A DNA stretch of 64,000 bases, taken from the NCBI RefSeq assembly GCF_030247195.1, contig NC_080672.1, positions 7,874,001-7,938,000 of the forward strand, in the 5' to 3' direction. Both the position numbers and the translations under genes were made by a program. Shown here in pieces: positions 23,861 to 36,701 of the stretch. A model generated the notes under the pieces. It was given only the letters and a program-made list of their open reading frames with translations, searched no databases and was not told where the DNA came from. Numbering within the stretch: position 1 is the stretch's first letter; each line of letters opens with the position of its first letter. The DNA is from Topomyia yanbarensis (lineage: Eukaryota > Arthropoda > Insecta > Diptera > Culicidae).

Positions 23861-25685
23861 GTATTTGGTTATGGTATTTGATAATGAATACTGTTGGGCA
23901 TTTTCAATATACAAGGGGGTCGTCAATGTGCCACGTAGAAGTTTTTTGAATTTTTCCAGTAGTTTTTTTTTTAGAAAAACATAAGTTTTTTAAATTCAGT
24001 TCGTTAAAAGAAGTTATTGTCCGTTGAAAACCAATAGTCAAAATGGTAAAATGTTTCAACTACTAAGAATTTGTTGACTTTTTGTAGATTACACAGTGCT
24101 TCAGTGATTTCGAACATTTAAAGTGAACTAGTATAGCAAATGCGATACAAAATAATGTTGCACACAAAATTTTTGAAGCAAAAGAAACTTTTTTGGGGTC
24201 TTTGGTTCAACAAAATTAGCTACGTTGTCATTTTCTGCCGGATTGTCGTAAGCAGAAAACTAGACCTTTCGAACGGTATGCTGTCATATACAGTTTTGTA
24301 AGAAATGATGTGCTATTCTGGAACAACAATATCAAAATTGCGATATCTTCATTTAAATGATTATCATCTTATTAAAATTACTTTCATGAAAAATAAAATA
24401 AAAATCATTTTGATACAAAGACTCTCTTGTGCATTTGAAACGTCAAAATTGTCGATTTTCAACCACCCATTGATTGGTTTTTACTTAATTAAATACTCTT
24501 TCCTGAAAAGTTGCAGCGTTTACCATTTTGCAATATTGAAGTGTGATGCCTTCTAATTTCTCTACTTCTAAAAATGTTTTCCTGCTAGCGCCTTTGATTC
24601 GTCTGTTTCCATACTAAACAAATTTAGAATTGGAATCACGTTTTGTGTAGTTTCTATTCTTCTCTTACCGCTCCTAGGTCTGAAGCGGATCAATCGACTA
24701 TCAATAAATATGATAAAAGATGCCAGCAGTATTGGCCCTTACTCGCGAATACAGTATTCACCACAACTGTGCTATATTTCTTCTAGATCTTATAACAGAA
24801 GTTAAAAATCTCTGTTCTAGTCGATATTGATAGTTGTTATGATGTAAGCTAGGAAAATATGCTAGAGTAGTGACAATATTTTAAAGTTCCACTGAAACAA
24901 TCTACCTTTATTTGATACTTGAGAGTTATTTGCATCTGCTCTTGGAGACCACCAATCATCAAAACTACTCAATCTGCTCGAACCGAATGCGCATTTCAAC
25001 CACTGAGCATTCAGCTTGAACATATCACAGTGATCTGAGGAACCGATTTGTTATTTCCATGAACGAAAACTATTGGTCGAGTTATACAATCAACATTCTC
25101 GCAGGTGCCAATCCTGCACTCCTTCCTGGAACCAGCCAACATACCCAAGCTCGACAGCTAGCAGGAGACACATATAGCTCCACCCAAGCGAAGTGATCAA
25201 TTAACTTTTAAGTAGGACCACTCATCCACAAACCAGTTATGAACACATCCGCAACCAACGAGAATGGATCATGCCAGACGAAGGCCACACGTCCAGCACC
25301 AACTCGTCACATCTCAGTAAAAAATATACTTGTGCCTGTCCGTAACTCTTTGAAAACCCTTATTTAATCATAAATCAATAATTGGTTGATATAAAGAAAC
25401 AACAGTCGTTATCTACTCACACCAAACAATACGTATTTTCCCTGCATATTGAAATCCCCGCTATCAGTTTCTAGCTTATCAAACTGAACAAGCAAAATGA
25501 ACATACTTTGTGCGGGGGCACTACCCGGAAGGGGGACTTGACCGTATACCCATTGCACTATTGTCGATGCGATGTGATATCCGAACCGGAATATTATTTG
25601 ATAATATCTAAAAAGCATCATATGAAAACCATTGACCAACATTATTGATTTTCACCTATCATAACATGAATTTTGATTGCCGAAG
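23861..25685. other. No recognised gene
   Basis: AT-rich. A partial inverted similarity exists between about 24040 (gtcaaaatggtaaaatgttt) and about 24520 (gcgtttaccattttgcaata), hinting at an eroded MITE. The stretch 24940-25330 is richer in GC but has no long frame that I recognise. Confidence 0.35.
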
Positions 25686-25689
25686 CTCA

Positions 25690-25893
25690 GCATATTTCAC
25701 AACTTTTGCTGAGATTTGAACAGCCGAGCACACGGCAAATTAATTTTTCGCTGAGATCTCAGTAAAAACTCTAATTGTTTGCTCGGGAATTATTTCGCTG
25801 AAAATCGGCAAACAATTGACACTTTTCCGAGATATCAGTGTAAACATTTACTGATTACTCGGCTGTGTGCGAAACTGCCGAGCTATATTAAGT
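25690..25893. mobile_element. Short MITE-like palindromic repeat
   Basis: It contains repeated and inverted CAGCCGAG, GCTGAGAT and CACACGGC motifs at both ends (gaacagccgagcacacggc at about 25718; tactcggctgtgtgcg at about 25856). About 200 bp, non-coding. The repeats are imperfect and I could not fix exact termini. Confidence 0.4.
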
Positions 25894-26550
25894 GTGTATA
25901 GGGAGCTAATACTCAAGGATATGCTATTGTTCCTAACCAATGTGGTAAAGAGCTGTGGGGTATATAAATAGGATTCATTATTCCTTCGAGAGTTAAGAAT
26001 TCAGGCTGTTTATTGTTTTGTGTTGTAATTTCATTCTGTTCACTTTTTCCATTTCCTTACCATTTTTTCTTTCGCTTCCTTACCATCAAGAAAGTCATAG
26101 TTTTGTTGTTATGATTTAAACTTGATTGAACCATAATTAAAAAGATGTTAAAGTCTGTATATAATTGCGGATCTCCAGGTCAAACTTTTCGTATCAATAT
26201 TGGACATTGGATTTTTTAGCAACGCGGTAGTTTAGATGACTGAGATTCGAATAATTTTATTTAAAGAATAGCTAAAAGGGTACAGAAACTTTTGTTTTGA
26301 TGATTTTTATTAATTTGTTAAAATTCGCGCGCGAAGAACAGTTGCAATTGCTTTTACGAAAGGTAGATATGTAGATTAACCCTCTACTGCCCAAATTTTT
26401 GTTTCCATTCAAAAAATTTAAATAGTCTATTTTTATGATGAGAAAACCGAAAAACATATTGCCGGTTTACAAAAGTTACGGGGTTTTCAGTTAAACCTCA
26501 AAACTGTAACCTGCCAAAAAGCGGGTTTGGGCAGCTGGGCCAACAAAAAT

Positions 26551-26935
26551 CTCTATATACAAAAATGAAATGGTGTCCGTATGTTATCGCATAACTCAAG
26601 AACGACATGACGGAGTTCATTGATTTTTGCATTATTTTGTTAGTTATTTTCTGTGGAAGGTTTTTTGGTATAAAAATATAATATTTCAATTTTCTTAATC
26701 CACCTATCAGTGCAATTAGCCTTTTTCTCATATATGTACCTTTTGCTGGATATCTTTATATATAAAAATGGAATGGTTTCCGCGTGTTATCGCATAACTC
26801 AAGAACAACATGACTGGTTTCTTTGATTTTGAGTTATTTAATGTGGAAGGTTATTTGGCACGAACACAAAATATTAAAATTTTCTCAATCCACCTATTTG
26901 TGCAATTGGGACATTTTTAGTTTAAGATTGTTTGC
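26551..26935. repeat. Diverged tandem duplication, period about 203 bp
   Basis: Unit 1 (26551-26753) and unit 2 (26754-about 26935) share tgttatcgcataactcaaga, tgtggaaggtt.tttggca and caatccacctat..gtgcaat. They are diverged by roughly 20% plus indels. Just upstream (26376-26545) an inverted pair, accctctactgcccaaat and tttgggcagctggg, marks a small hairpin element. Confidence 0.7.
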
Positions 26936-27064
26936 ATAGTTTACCATTATATAAAGTCACGTAATATAATGTCATTGGTGTGTTATTGGGTTCCAGTTTT
27001 TCCGCGACGGTAATTTTTTGTTAAAAAGTTCTACTTTATGATATATCTTGCATTCATGCATTTA

Positions 27065-27482
27065 AAAGGAAGAGCGGTGAAGGAGTTGATGAACAACGTG
27101 TATGAAGGAGAGTATGAATGCAGCAATGCTTTGTTTCCACGAATTCCCATGATTCGAACGGATTCAAATACCGATTCGACTTTGATAATGAACGTTAGTC
27201 ATTGAAAAGCTTCGGAATAAATTTGGAGTACCGTCGATTCTCGCATGGTCCTGTTCATATATTCGTAAAGCATCAGCATTGTTAGTGTTTGAAGAGAGTT
27301 GCACAAACAAACGCGTTGTTTATCATAACGTATATTGTAGCACTTTTCGTATCATGTTTTACAATTGGAGTTACCTCACTGGACTCGAAATTAACAAAAA
27401 TTTGTTCCACAACTATTGCTATTTTTGCTTTCGTTGAATTTCGTTTTATTATAGGCAGGACAACGTCTGTCAGATCAGCTAG
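27065..27482 (+). pseudogene. Helitron: C-terminal helicase relic and probable 3' end
   Basis: The frames read AVKELMNNVYEGEYECSNAL, FPRIPMIRTDS, then KSFGINLEYRRFSHGPVHIF and VFEESCTNKRVVYHNVY. These correspond to the end of the Pif1-type helicase of Helitrons (usual FIPRIPMIPTD, then NLE..CFSHGQLYVACSRV, then a final VVY). The Q of SHGQ is P here and the SQGQ segment is eroded. Downstream, ggcaggacaacgtctgtcag followed by atcagCTAG at 27479-27482 and then T fits a Helitron 3' terminus (short hairpin, CTRR, insertion before T). The replication-initiator domain is absent. Confidence 0.6.
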
Positions 27483-27622
27483 TTAAAAGTATTTTTTTCG
27501 CGCTAAAACATTCGAGATGGTTTTTTTCTGAGATAAACATCGCAGAAATATGCCTAGTTTGTGTGCTTACACTCTTACGGATGTTTGTGACCTCAGTATC
27601 CGATTTCCAGTATATTTTCCAG

Positions 27623-27751
27623 GTGATACTATTGGATCGAGGCGGACGCCAAGTTCATCTTATCTGGTGTTTGAAGCAACAGATTTGCTCGCGTCGAAAC
27701 GGAACAGATGGTCTGAAGAACCCGATCCCACAATTTCCGAGGAAAGTTTCC
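27623..27751 (+). CDS. Candidate internal exon (43 codons)
   Basis: The segment is preceded by tatattttccag and followed by gtaagt, good acceptor and donor sites, and is 129 bp (43 codons) long. Two frames are fully open. One gives DTIGSRRTPSSSYLVFEATD then LLASKRNRWSEEPDPTISEE; the other starts VILLDRGGRQVHLIW. The first has the soluble, Ser/Glu-rich look of real coding sequence, but I cannot match it to a family. It lies 140 bp beyond the apparent Helitron end, so it may be a host exon, an exon carried by an element, or chance. Low confidence. Confidence 0.3.
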
Positions 27752-28920
27752 GTAAGTCTTGGGATATTTTAAAATGCTTATTATTCATTGATCATAGATT
27801 TCGTTTAATTTTAAATGACATTACAGTTATATTTAGGTGCAAATATTTGATATTAGTTGCGCTTTTCGAATATGTTTCCTCTACAATGTTCTATGAAATC
27901 GGTCTCAGGTTGTCCCAAAAATTCACGAATGCAACTAGGAATAGAATCTAGAGAATGCTACAGTACTCTCACGCATTCTATACGAATAACTGTGAAGTTT
28001 TATATGGCGTTCGTATTGTGTGGATGTCCTTTACAATTCCTCCTGAAACCGCATCTAAAAGCAAAGCAAAATTTTGATACTATTATTCCGTTTTGGAATT
28101 TGACCTTATTTTTCAACAGACTTCGCAGCCGATTCTTAGTGTACAGGACAATAACGGGGCTAGTGCGACGATGCTACTGATCACTACGAATCTTTCCTGG
28201 ATGAGTTCTGCAAATACGACGAATGGTTTATGAGACCAGCATCTTACCCTCTGAACCGCAAAAGCAGGGATCATTTCTAGTTTTCCCAAAACTAGATAAT
28301 ATGTCTCCAATTTCATTTAAAGGGTTGACATTTATGATTTTTATTTATACTCAGGTTATGCTAAGACACTTCGAGCTAGAAGTTGTATGACTATTGAATA
28401 TGGCTCACGTGGCCGTCTGACAGACCACACGGGAAATTTTTGGAAAACCAGAACCGGTTCTCTGACGTGACCAACAAGTATAGTTAACCAATATTGAATA
28501 ATGTCCCGATCAATTGCAAGTGGTTTAGTTGAAATCGGTCGAAAATTGAGAAAACGAGAGCCAATAAACACATAAACTTTAAAGATATAAGTACTTCGAA
28601 GACGCAAATTTTTTCCCCCATCTGCCCAACACCGCCTTTTGGCTTGATAAGTTCTTTAGCGTTTAGCCCATAAGTTTAGTTTCAAGTTAGTACAAGACCA
28701 AATTACAATTCTACGGCAAAGTACTATTGTAAACCAACTTATCAATAATTTTTATTTTTTTGAGCACTCCAAAATGTGAAATAATTTTCCAATTGAATTG
28801 TATTACCACATGCAAAAATTTTTTTTCTCGTTTCCCTCAAATTTCCAACTTTCAACTCAAATATCATTTTATATCATGATTTCGACAAGCAGATAATGTA
28901 TTTGTATGATAGGTGGGAAT

Positions 28921-29719
28921 TTTTTTATTCATTTCGTTTATTTGATATGCAAATGCATTAGCTTGGCGGTGCCATTTTTTTTTTGTTTTCCCATTTTGGA
29001 TATCTTAAAACTAGGAGGTTACAATGTTGAAATATTTGTTTTATATAAAATAGAAAAGGCTACAGTTATCTAAGGACTAGAAATAAGATTCTATTTACAA
29101 GAGAGGGGGAAAAAGATTTTTTTTTATGAAAATTTCAAAACAAGGAATTGAATAGTAATAGTATTTTACGAAATATTTTACGGTTATCTTAAAACTAACA
29201 ATATAGTTTAGTACACAAAAGGGGGAACAAATATTTATGAGAAATTTCACAGATGTTTTAAAACTAGGGATACAATTCTATTTACAAGATGGGAGACAAA
29301 GGAGTAAAAATTACAGCTATCTTAAAACTAGGAATACGGAATACAAATTTGATTTTTTTAACGAAGACTTATGCTTGGTCAAGATATTCAGAGTTTATTT
29401 CCACATCAGTGTAGCAGCAGTTGTACCAAGGACAGGGGAGAGAAGGCGTAGATGGTGACCGGGAGAGAAGAGCAAAACTTGCAACTTTCGGGCAAACGGG
29501 AGATCAGCGAAACAAATTAGCGCCTCAGTCTAGTAGGTCGCATTGGCGGAAGGTATTCTTCGGACCCGCGGGGAATCATTCAATAGTCATTTCACCTCGA
29601 GTCGCTCTCGCTTCAGTTTCCGTAGTAGTAAGGGCGACGGCGGTTACATAGGGGCACTCTGGAGCTGATCGGGTCCACAAGGCAGGAGGAAACTTCTAAA
29701 AACGAGAAATAAAAGATAC
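28921..29719 (-). mobile_element. I-clade retroposon, 5'-truncated to its 3' UTR
   Basis: It aligns along its length with 7112-7870: the terminal block with ggcaccgccaagctaa (element strand), the ttaaaactag/atacaattc tandem units, then ctcccctgtcc and ggtccgaagaata. It is flanked by an 8-bp direct repeat GTGGGAAT (28913-28920 and 29720-29727), with the poly-A tail as T's next to the left copy. This is a textbook target-primed insertion truncated before ORF2. Short frames inside it (29237-29458, 29421-29651) are UTR sequence and not genes. Confidence 0.8.
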
Positions 29720-29727
29720 GTGGGAAT

Positions 29728-32700
29728 GTTTTAAAGAGGTTTTAGTTGAGTTGACAACACAAAATCGTGTATTGTAGATTTTACAGCGATTCTACTGAAC
29801 CCCGCCAAAAGACGGGGTTGGGCAGCAAAGGGTTAAGGTACAGTTTCAAAAATTCAAATTCGCCCAAAGGCGAATCGACCAAGACTTCGTTCATCAAAAA
29901 TAGTCAGCCAAGTCTCTGAATGTATGGAAAATCTGAAGCTTACCCGGTCGACTGTTCACTTGCGATAAGTTCAGAAGATTTCAGAAAAAACTGACAACAC
30001 TGAACTCAATCAAGTCGTTTAGTGGATACCGTGTAATAATATTTGATAATAATATAACCCCACGTAATCAGCAATCCCTCCACTACCATAACTCATCTAA
30101 ATAATTTTTTTGAAAAGAATAACTGCGATGTGTAACAAAAATGCGGCACATGAAAGAATGGCGAAGTTGCAAATGCATGTATTTTTTATAATTTATTTTA
30201 ATCGAAGGATTTTCAAAGGATGGTTTCATGCTAGTAATAACATTATATTTCAGTATAGTAAATGAAACAAATCATTCGTTGTAATATTGAAGAAATTCTC
30301 ACGACGACACAACAGCGAGCGCAAACCTTCTCGACACTATCTTGGTTAGCTAATTCGACCAATTTTTCATCCGGAAAATGTAGTTAAGGGCTGCTCTCTT
30401 CATCCTTAGTGCCCATTTTGGTATCGCCCGCCCAACACTTACAATTTGGTGGGTTCTTTTTTGAGATAAACTGTACTCCATTGTCATCATATCATCGTAG
30501 CACGGCCTTACTGTAATGCTTGCGCTGGTTTTCTTGCTACAGGAATAGATGCCATGCCAAATCATAAATTTTTTCGCGAACATATCCGCGAAAACAAACT
30601 TGATTCTGCCATAACCTTTGCCGCGAACAGGCAGTGTAGAATTTCAGCTCCGTAATTGGTTTGAAATCGGGCTTCGCATAAGGTTCATTCTAGCTCAAGA
30701 CACATCCATTGAGTTCAGTCCAGCACCTGGTCGAATAGCCTACGGACCCGGTTTTTCCTTTGTTTCCCAAATTTTACCAAATAATTCTCACCAAACAAAC
30801 GAAAAAAAATTGCAAAAATAGTATATGCTTCACTGTCTTTCAATCTTGAATGTTTGGATGCTCCGAACGTATTATTTTCTTTCAACCGGTTTTTATACCG
30901 CAGGTTCTTGTGGACTTTTTCGGGTTTTAGCTTATATCTGATTTTCACATTTTTATATTTAAAGTGGGTTTTACGATGTATATTCGCTACTGGCGACTTT
31001 CATTTTAGGTCGTTCATTTGTCGTTTGTCTCATTTCGAAGTATTTGAACACTTTTTCCACTGTGCAAAGCAAACATTATCACGCTTACTATTTCCTTTTT
31101 TTAAGATATCGAAAGCCATTTAGTTAAATCCCTTTCATCCAATGTTTTGCAACTATGTTTTTAGGAAATAGTTTACTGGCAAATGCAATAAGAGCCTTCA
31201 TGCATGACGTTTAGTTTTTTTCTCGGTCCATTCGAATCAGTCTGTTGAATTGCAGCTAGTAGAGACTAAAAGTCGAAGCAACAAAAACCTCTGAATATCG
31301 ATTAGTTCGTCTGAGTATACCCGGCCAGGATTGGCTGTTTCAGCAGCTTGTTTTTACAACGATTTTTTCTTTATTCAACAAAAAAGTATCTTTTCCGACG
31401 CAATGATAAAGTCATGCGCAGTAGCGTTCCTCCCCGGGTCTAGCCTGCTGGGATGTATTGATATTCTTATTAATATTATTATTTTTTGCTTTCTCATGAA
31501 TTTTCATCGCTCGCAGTTCACGTGACAAGTTGATGTGCGTTCCCGATTCCATCCGCGCGACGATAGCGTGTCATTTCTGCTTCTGCAGGAAATCACACAT
31601 CATTCTTCCCATCGACACATGGCGCCGGACCACTTTCTCCAACCACACCCGACGCCGGAGATGTCCCTTATCTGTTCGATCGATTGCATCAGGAAGTTTG
31701 ACAAGTTCGACTTCATCAAACTCTAATCTCCGGATCGTAATCCGTGTTTGTGTGTCCTTTTGCTGATGGTGGGAAAATATAACGAGGGGAATGGCGTACT
31801 GCCGATGGCCAGGGTCGGTGTGTTACGCAATTTCGGCGCTACCGGTAGAATTATGATTCGGTTGACACTAATCCTCTTGTTGAGCAGAAGTTATTTCGCT
31901 ATCGGCAGCTAATATTTTGATATGATGCTTATATCGTAAAATGTTGGGAATATGAAATGAGGAAAGTGAGAAGACACTGATTATGGGTGATTTTTGTCTA
32001 TACACTCAGAATTGTTGACCGTTTTGGGGGTGATTACGGCATAGGCTTATTGCAGGGACTCAAGTCGTCTTTTTTCACATTTCTTACAGATACCGGTATT
32101 TTGTTAAGACACAAATTGTGTTCAATATGAGAAACGTGTCAATTGAGCCAATATGTTCTGATGTTTAGTTAACTGTTAAAGAATTTGTTAGCCAGATCCA
32201 CTGTATTTAGTTCACAATGATACGTTTGTACTTGGGGTTAATCAGAAAAGCTGATATTTAACCCCTTTAGATGATCAAATAACGATTCACGGCCTACTTT
32301 AACATATTCGTAGAAAAAAAAACAAAAACAAATCCGAAAAGTGGCGCAGATGGTAGAGCAAACATCACTTCTATCGCCCTCCATGCTGCTTCCAGCGCCT
32401 ACATAGATGAATATAATACTACTGTCAGACTGATTGTGAATGGAAGGGGTTAACTAAACAATCGAATTCGATCAGCAGCTGACCGAAAATAAATCTAGGA
32501 TAATTCGATCGAAACTGCTGTTTTTTCATGCCGGTCCCACGTTCGGATCACCAGCCTATCAATGTTTAATTTTTACTGTAATTGAAACTCGACCACAGCA
32601 AATGATGCCCATTGAATTGACCCTTGTTTGATCGTTTCGAAACCTCACTGTTCCAACCGCTGGTCTGCTCCCAGAGGGCAACTACTGTCCCGTTGATTTA

Positions 32701-33645
32701 TGCGACCGCTGCGGTCACCAGAAGGTGTAATATTACACCCCGGTACTCCCTCAGCAAAAGCCGCAATCTATATTTTAGTGTCAATTTTCATAATTCAACC
32801 GGCCTCCGCACCACAAACAGGGGTGATTCGACTTTATTTGACAGCTATATCGATTCCACTTATGCTCCAAACCGGGTCGAAAACGGAGGCAATCGGAAAT
32901 GTAAATCACATAAATTTTACCACAAAACATAGGACTGTAGGTTTGTCTGGCCGTTCAAAGGACAAGCAAATTTTTCAACAAACAACCCAATCGAATCGAA
33001 GAAAAGATGGTCCTTTGAAAAAAAGTAAATTTCACACACATCGGAAAGCGTAAAGGGAAAATCCCAGCGGAATTTGACCCTCTCAACATGATTAGTTCAG
33101 TTATTGACGACTTTAGATTCCGATCGGTTCGCCGGCCGGGAAAGGTTCGAATGACGCAACAGCTTTTGCCCATCCCCGTCTACACTACACAGTCGAACGG
33201 GGCCCCGGCCTACTGTTTGTTGATTTACAGTTCAGTACAGAGCCGAGCCGATGGGTGGTTGCTCTTTTTTCGCCCATCGTAAAAAATGAGGTTACGGACA
33301 CGTGAGTGCAATCCGATGAGGAAGAAGCCACACACAATAATTGAGTGGAATGTGTGCGCACGGCCTCCGACCAAAGAAGGAAGGGACCGGGAAGTGGTCG
33401 CCGGTTTTTTTGTTGGAGTGAAGGAGGGCGACGAAACACCACAAAGGGACATCGTCAGAAGAGGAAGTCCGACGTTTAGATGATTAAGGGATATTTTATT
33501 GAACCATCAAAAGGCTAATGATTTCGTAATGAAAGTGCACGGTGCCGTTTTCCATCGAAGAGGGCGCTGTTCTTTTTTATTTTGATGGGGAATCGAATAA
33601 AAAATGTTTGAAGTTTTGCCAAACGTTAAATTAAATAAAAGCAGG
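29728..33645. other. 3.9 kb without recognised repeats or genes
   Basis: No element pairing seen. Short overlapping frames lie on both strands at 30854-31123, 31530-31766, 32624-33053 and 33185-33483. At 31574-31726 a reading follows a good acceptor-like ttctgcttctgcag and ends in a stop, but the neighbouring frame is equally open and I recognise no protein. GC content rises over 31.5-33.5 kb. This is the most likely single-copy host DNA in the left half of the window. Confidence 0.4.
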
Positions 33646-34439
33646 TGAATTATTTAGTAGTTTGCTTGAAATGCATGTGTATTTCGAACAGTAAATGAAA
33701 TTCGTTCCGTTACCCGTTCATTTTTGCCAGGGCTGGCGGATACCGTGGGTAGTATGGGTAGTACTACCCACTCGAAAATAACAGAAAGGGGAAATACCCG
33801 CTCGAAAGTTTGGAACAAACCAAAACCTGAAATATTTGTCTTGCGTACAAAATGCATGGGTCTGAAATTCTTGATGTACAATAATTTCATTTATTTATTG
33901 AGATGCAAGTTTCTTTTAGCTGACAATTTAAATTTCTTGAAAATATCGTAGAATAATTAGGATTTGTTTAAAATGTAAACTTGTTTTTTAGTAATACTAA
34001 GGGGAATATATTTTGAACATCTACATATTAAAACAAAGAATTCAGATCGATATACAGAAAAAATATTAGACATACAGTGTTATTTTTTAGCGCAACTATT
34101 ATTTGATTAACAATTGAAACAAGGAGAAACACTATTAGGCTTATTATAAGGAAGGCAAAAGATATACACAATAGAAATTGATTTCAACATCAGAGTAGCA
34201 GAGTCCGTATCAGGGAAAATGAAGAGAGAGTGAACAACAATGTTAGAAACTAAACTTGAGGCTTTTTGGCAAATGGAAGAATGCTACAGGACATCATGAA
34301 CCAGATCGCCGACTGTCTTCCTAGGATCCGCAGGACCAGATTTCCAGGTAGCTGTAGGCATATCAACCAAATGAGAAGAGATGGCTGTTAATCGTGTTTA
34401 AATAGCTAGTACATTTCGGTCTGGAACGAGGCCGAAGGG

Positions 34440-35730
34440 ATTCGTTTAACAGATATCTGGCGCTAGGGCACTAGGCGCACGACCAGACAACATGTTCAAT
34501 GTTGTGATAATCGTCACCATAAATGCAGAGACCGCTCTCTACGACCCCACTACACCGGAGATGCTCATCCAACGTATAATGACTGGACATGATATCATCC
34601 AAATGAAGTCACGAGCCATATCCATGAACCAAGGCTTGTTTGTGCCTTTGGGATTCCTAAACATTTATTGTTCCACAAAATTTTCCAATTTTCTAGCGTC
34701 CTCTGAAAAGAAATATTGAAAAACTCGTTGAAGCTGCGCCTTTCATGAATATCACCTTCTAATGCCTAACTGTTCGCCTATACTCATTACCATTCTAATC
34801 TAAGTGTCCGCCTTCTCATTAAGGATCCAGCCTAAGTAATCTGATATGATTTTTCAGATAAAGAGCTAAGGAACTCCCATGTTTTCCCCGGAAAATGCAA
34901 GGAGTGATTTGCACGCTCCATCGAATGTAGAGCATCCTTGGAACTGCAGCGAAGTGGACATTATCATTGATGGGTAAATATAAAACCATCAGTTTTTTGG
35001 AGAGAATGTATGCAGCACAGCCTCTTTTATGAGCACCCTCACCACTACTGTCATGATAATTAGCATAGAAGCGATGCATAGCTGTCATCATCTAATGAAC
35101 GCTACAGTGATATGCGCACTATCTTTTCAATCAGATTTTTTTTTTATTCTTTCGCTTAAATAAAGTAAACAAAGTTCATTGCAAAACATCAATTGTTTGT
35201 TATATGGGATTCTGTTGTCGCCGAAACAGGATTCTTGGTTCCGTGTATTCCCATCAACGGTTTAGTAGAATACACAACGTAGAACCTAGCCACCAGACGA
35301 AACATTATTTAGTTCGTTTATTCGTCGACAAACCGGTGCCAATAACCGCGTTTTCAGCATTCATTAAGTTTTTCATTTGCGTTTAAAACGTTGAATATAT
35401 TCGGAAAAAATCGAGCGATCCGACATTCAAGGGGTCCTTACAGGACCTTTTCACGTACAATTTTGAGCGCTCTCTAGTTAAAACCTTGTATGCTTCCACC
35501 GGGGGAATTTCTTATTTTGATTCGATTGTTTCGGATATAGTGGACACGTATCTGTTCCAATCAATAGGCACACTAATTGAGGTCGAGTACAATGATAAAT
35601 CCAACACGCTTGGCCGCGGTGGTAGAGTAGTCTTGATCATATTGAAATAGTCGCGAAAACCATGCAGTAAGATAGATCGGTTATCAACGTGAGGACAACC
35701 CTATAGCATACCGTGGGAGTTGAAGTCTTT
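34440..35730 (-). pseudogene. I-clade ORF2 remnants: endonuclease, RNase H-like, C-terminal tail
   Basis: From 35730 down: DFNSHGML then, after a stop, GCPHVDNRSILLHGFRDYFN, the GDFNSHG motif and following residues of the AP-type endonuclease, continuing to LDLSLYSTS. The reverse transcriptase is absent. 35100-34820 reads DSSGEGAHKRGCAAYILSKK then MVLYLPINDNVHFAAVPRML, an RNase H-like segment. 34740-34500 reads LNEFFNISLEDARKLENFVE and NPKGTNKPWFMDMARDFIW, the C-terminal region. Deletion endpoints differ from those of the left copy, which keeps no RNase H. Inactive. Confidence 0.7.
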
Positions 35731-35919
35731 TTGAACCAGCTGAGGTGCGATGTATAGGGGAATAATGTCTGCCTTTAACTCGGACTTGACAGCCGACAAT
35801 TTCAATATCTGGTACTGAGGATTAATTCGGCCCTGGTTAATAATGTTAAAATTGTGGAAGATCTCTGTTAACCAGTACTTCGTGTTAAACCTAGGAAAAT
35901 CATGAGAATGAAATATACG

Positions 35920-36490
35920 GACAATTGGGGTTTTTGATGTCCCATGAGAAAATTCCGAGACGAGGAGCTACTTACTTCGGTTTTGTAATAGCACCCATCA
36001 AATGACACTCTCAGGCCTTTACGAGGCAGCTTGGGAGAGGAAATGATTTTCTTTTTTTCGGAAATTTATAGGCACATTAGAACATGTTCCCTCACGAGGA
36101 CTGTCAGGCATTCGCTCTTTGGTGGACAAGGGAGCGTAGAAATTAGTCGTGGTTTTTACATTGGGTAGCTGTATGGCCCAATTGTTCGTAATAACGATAT
36201 GCCCTGAGACACAAAAAGGCGAACAGGTAGACGAGCCCCATTCAAAAAACAAAGTTTGGAAGAGTAGATCCGGCGAGACTGTTTGAAAATAAGTTCTTAT
36301 ACTCCTCGATTTATGCTGAACGCATTGCTTGCAAACCAGAATTTTTGCTAACTGAAGCAAAGGCTTCTGGAAGGAGCCAACCCCATTTATCGCAATTAAG
36401 GCCCCTGTTGGAGACTACACCACCAATCTCTACTTCCCTGGCGGGTACGTAGATAAGATACTTCTTCGTACACGGTGTTGTTTAGTTAGT
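35920..36490 (-). pseudogene. I-clade ORF1 relic
   Basis: From 36475 down: KKYLIYVPAREVEIGGVVSN, then RGLNCDKWGWLLPEAFASVS and KNSGLQAM. After a stop, EEYKNLFSNSLAGSTLPNFV; after a frame change, ARLPVRLFVSQGIS and YEQLGHTATQC, the last being half of the first CCHC knuckle. TTTNFYAPLSTKERMPDSP and LPRKGLRVSFDG end it. Most of the second and third knuckles is deleted between GHTATQC and the TTTNFY block, unlike the left copy, which keeps them. Gag-like protein; pseudogene. Confidence 0.75.
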
Positions 36491-36567
36491 TTACGCGATA
36501 TATCGATGATGTTGAATGGGTTATAATGGGTTCGGAAGTAGACCTTCCGGGGGCATGTTGTATTATT

Positions 36568-36701
36568 TTTTTTATTTTGATTATAAAGGTTTTAACCTTA
36601 GAGTCATTCGCCTTTTTGTCGGGTTAGAGAAATCTTTTTAGAAAAATCTCTAACCGTATGTGCGGGGTTGGGAATTCAACCCAGGTGAGCTACGTAGAGC
36701 C
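36568..36701 (-). mobile_element. tRNA-derived SINE, 5' truncated
   Basis: It shares ttttgattataaaggtttta, aaccttagagtcattcgcc, a hairpin around gggttagagaaatc/gatt..ctaacc, and tgtgcggggttgggaattca with the fuller copy at 44848-45013. It inserted into the right I-clade copy: the left copy lacks it at the equivalent place (near 11150). Approximate flanking repeats tgtattatt (36559) and tgttttatt (36702) differ by one base. The tRNA-like 5' half is missing. Confidence 0.6.

Noticed and set aside
31535..31726. Terminal exon following ttctgcttctgcag and ending at a stop
   Set aside because: Two frames are open through the segment, neither resembles a known protein, and no upstream exon is visible.
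33185..33483. Three overlapping frames of 65-85 codons on both strands
   Set aside because: There are no domains and no splice-supported structure. The overlap of equally open frames suggests GC-rich non-coding sequence.
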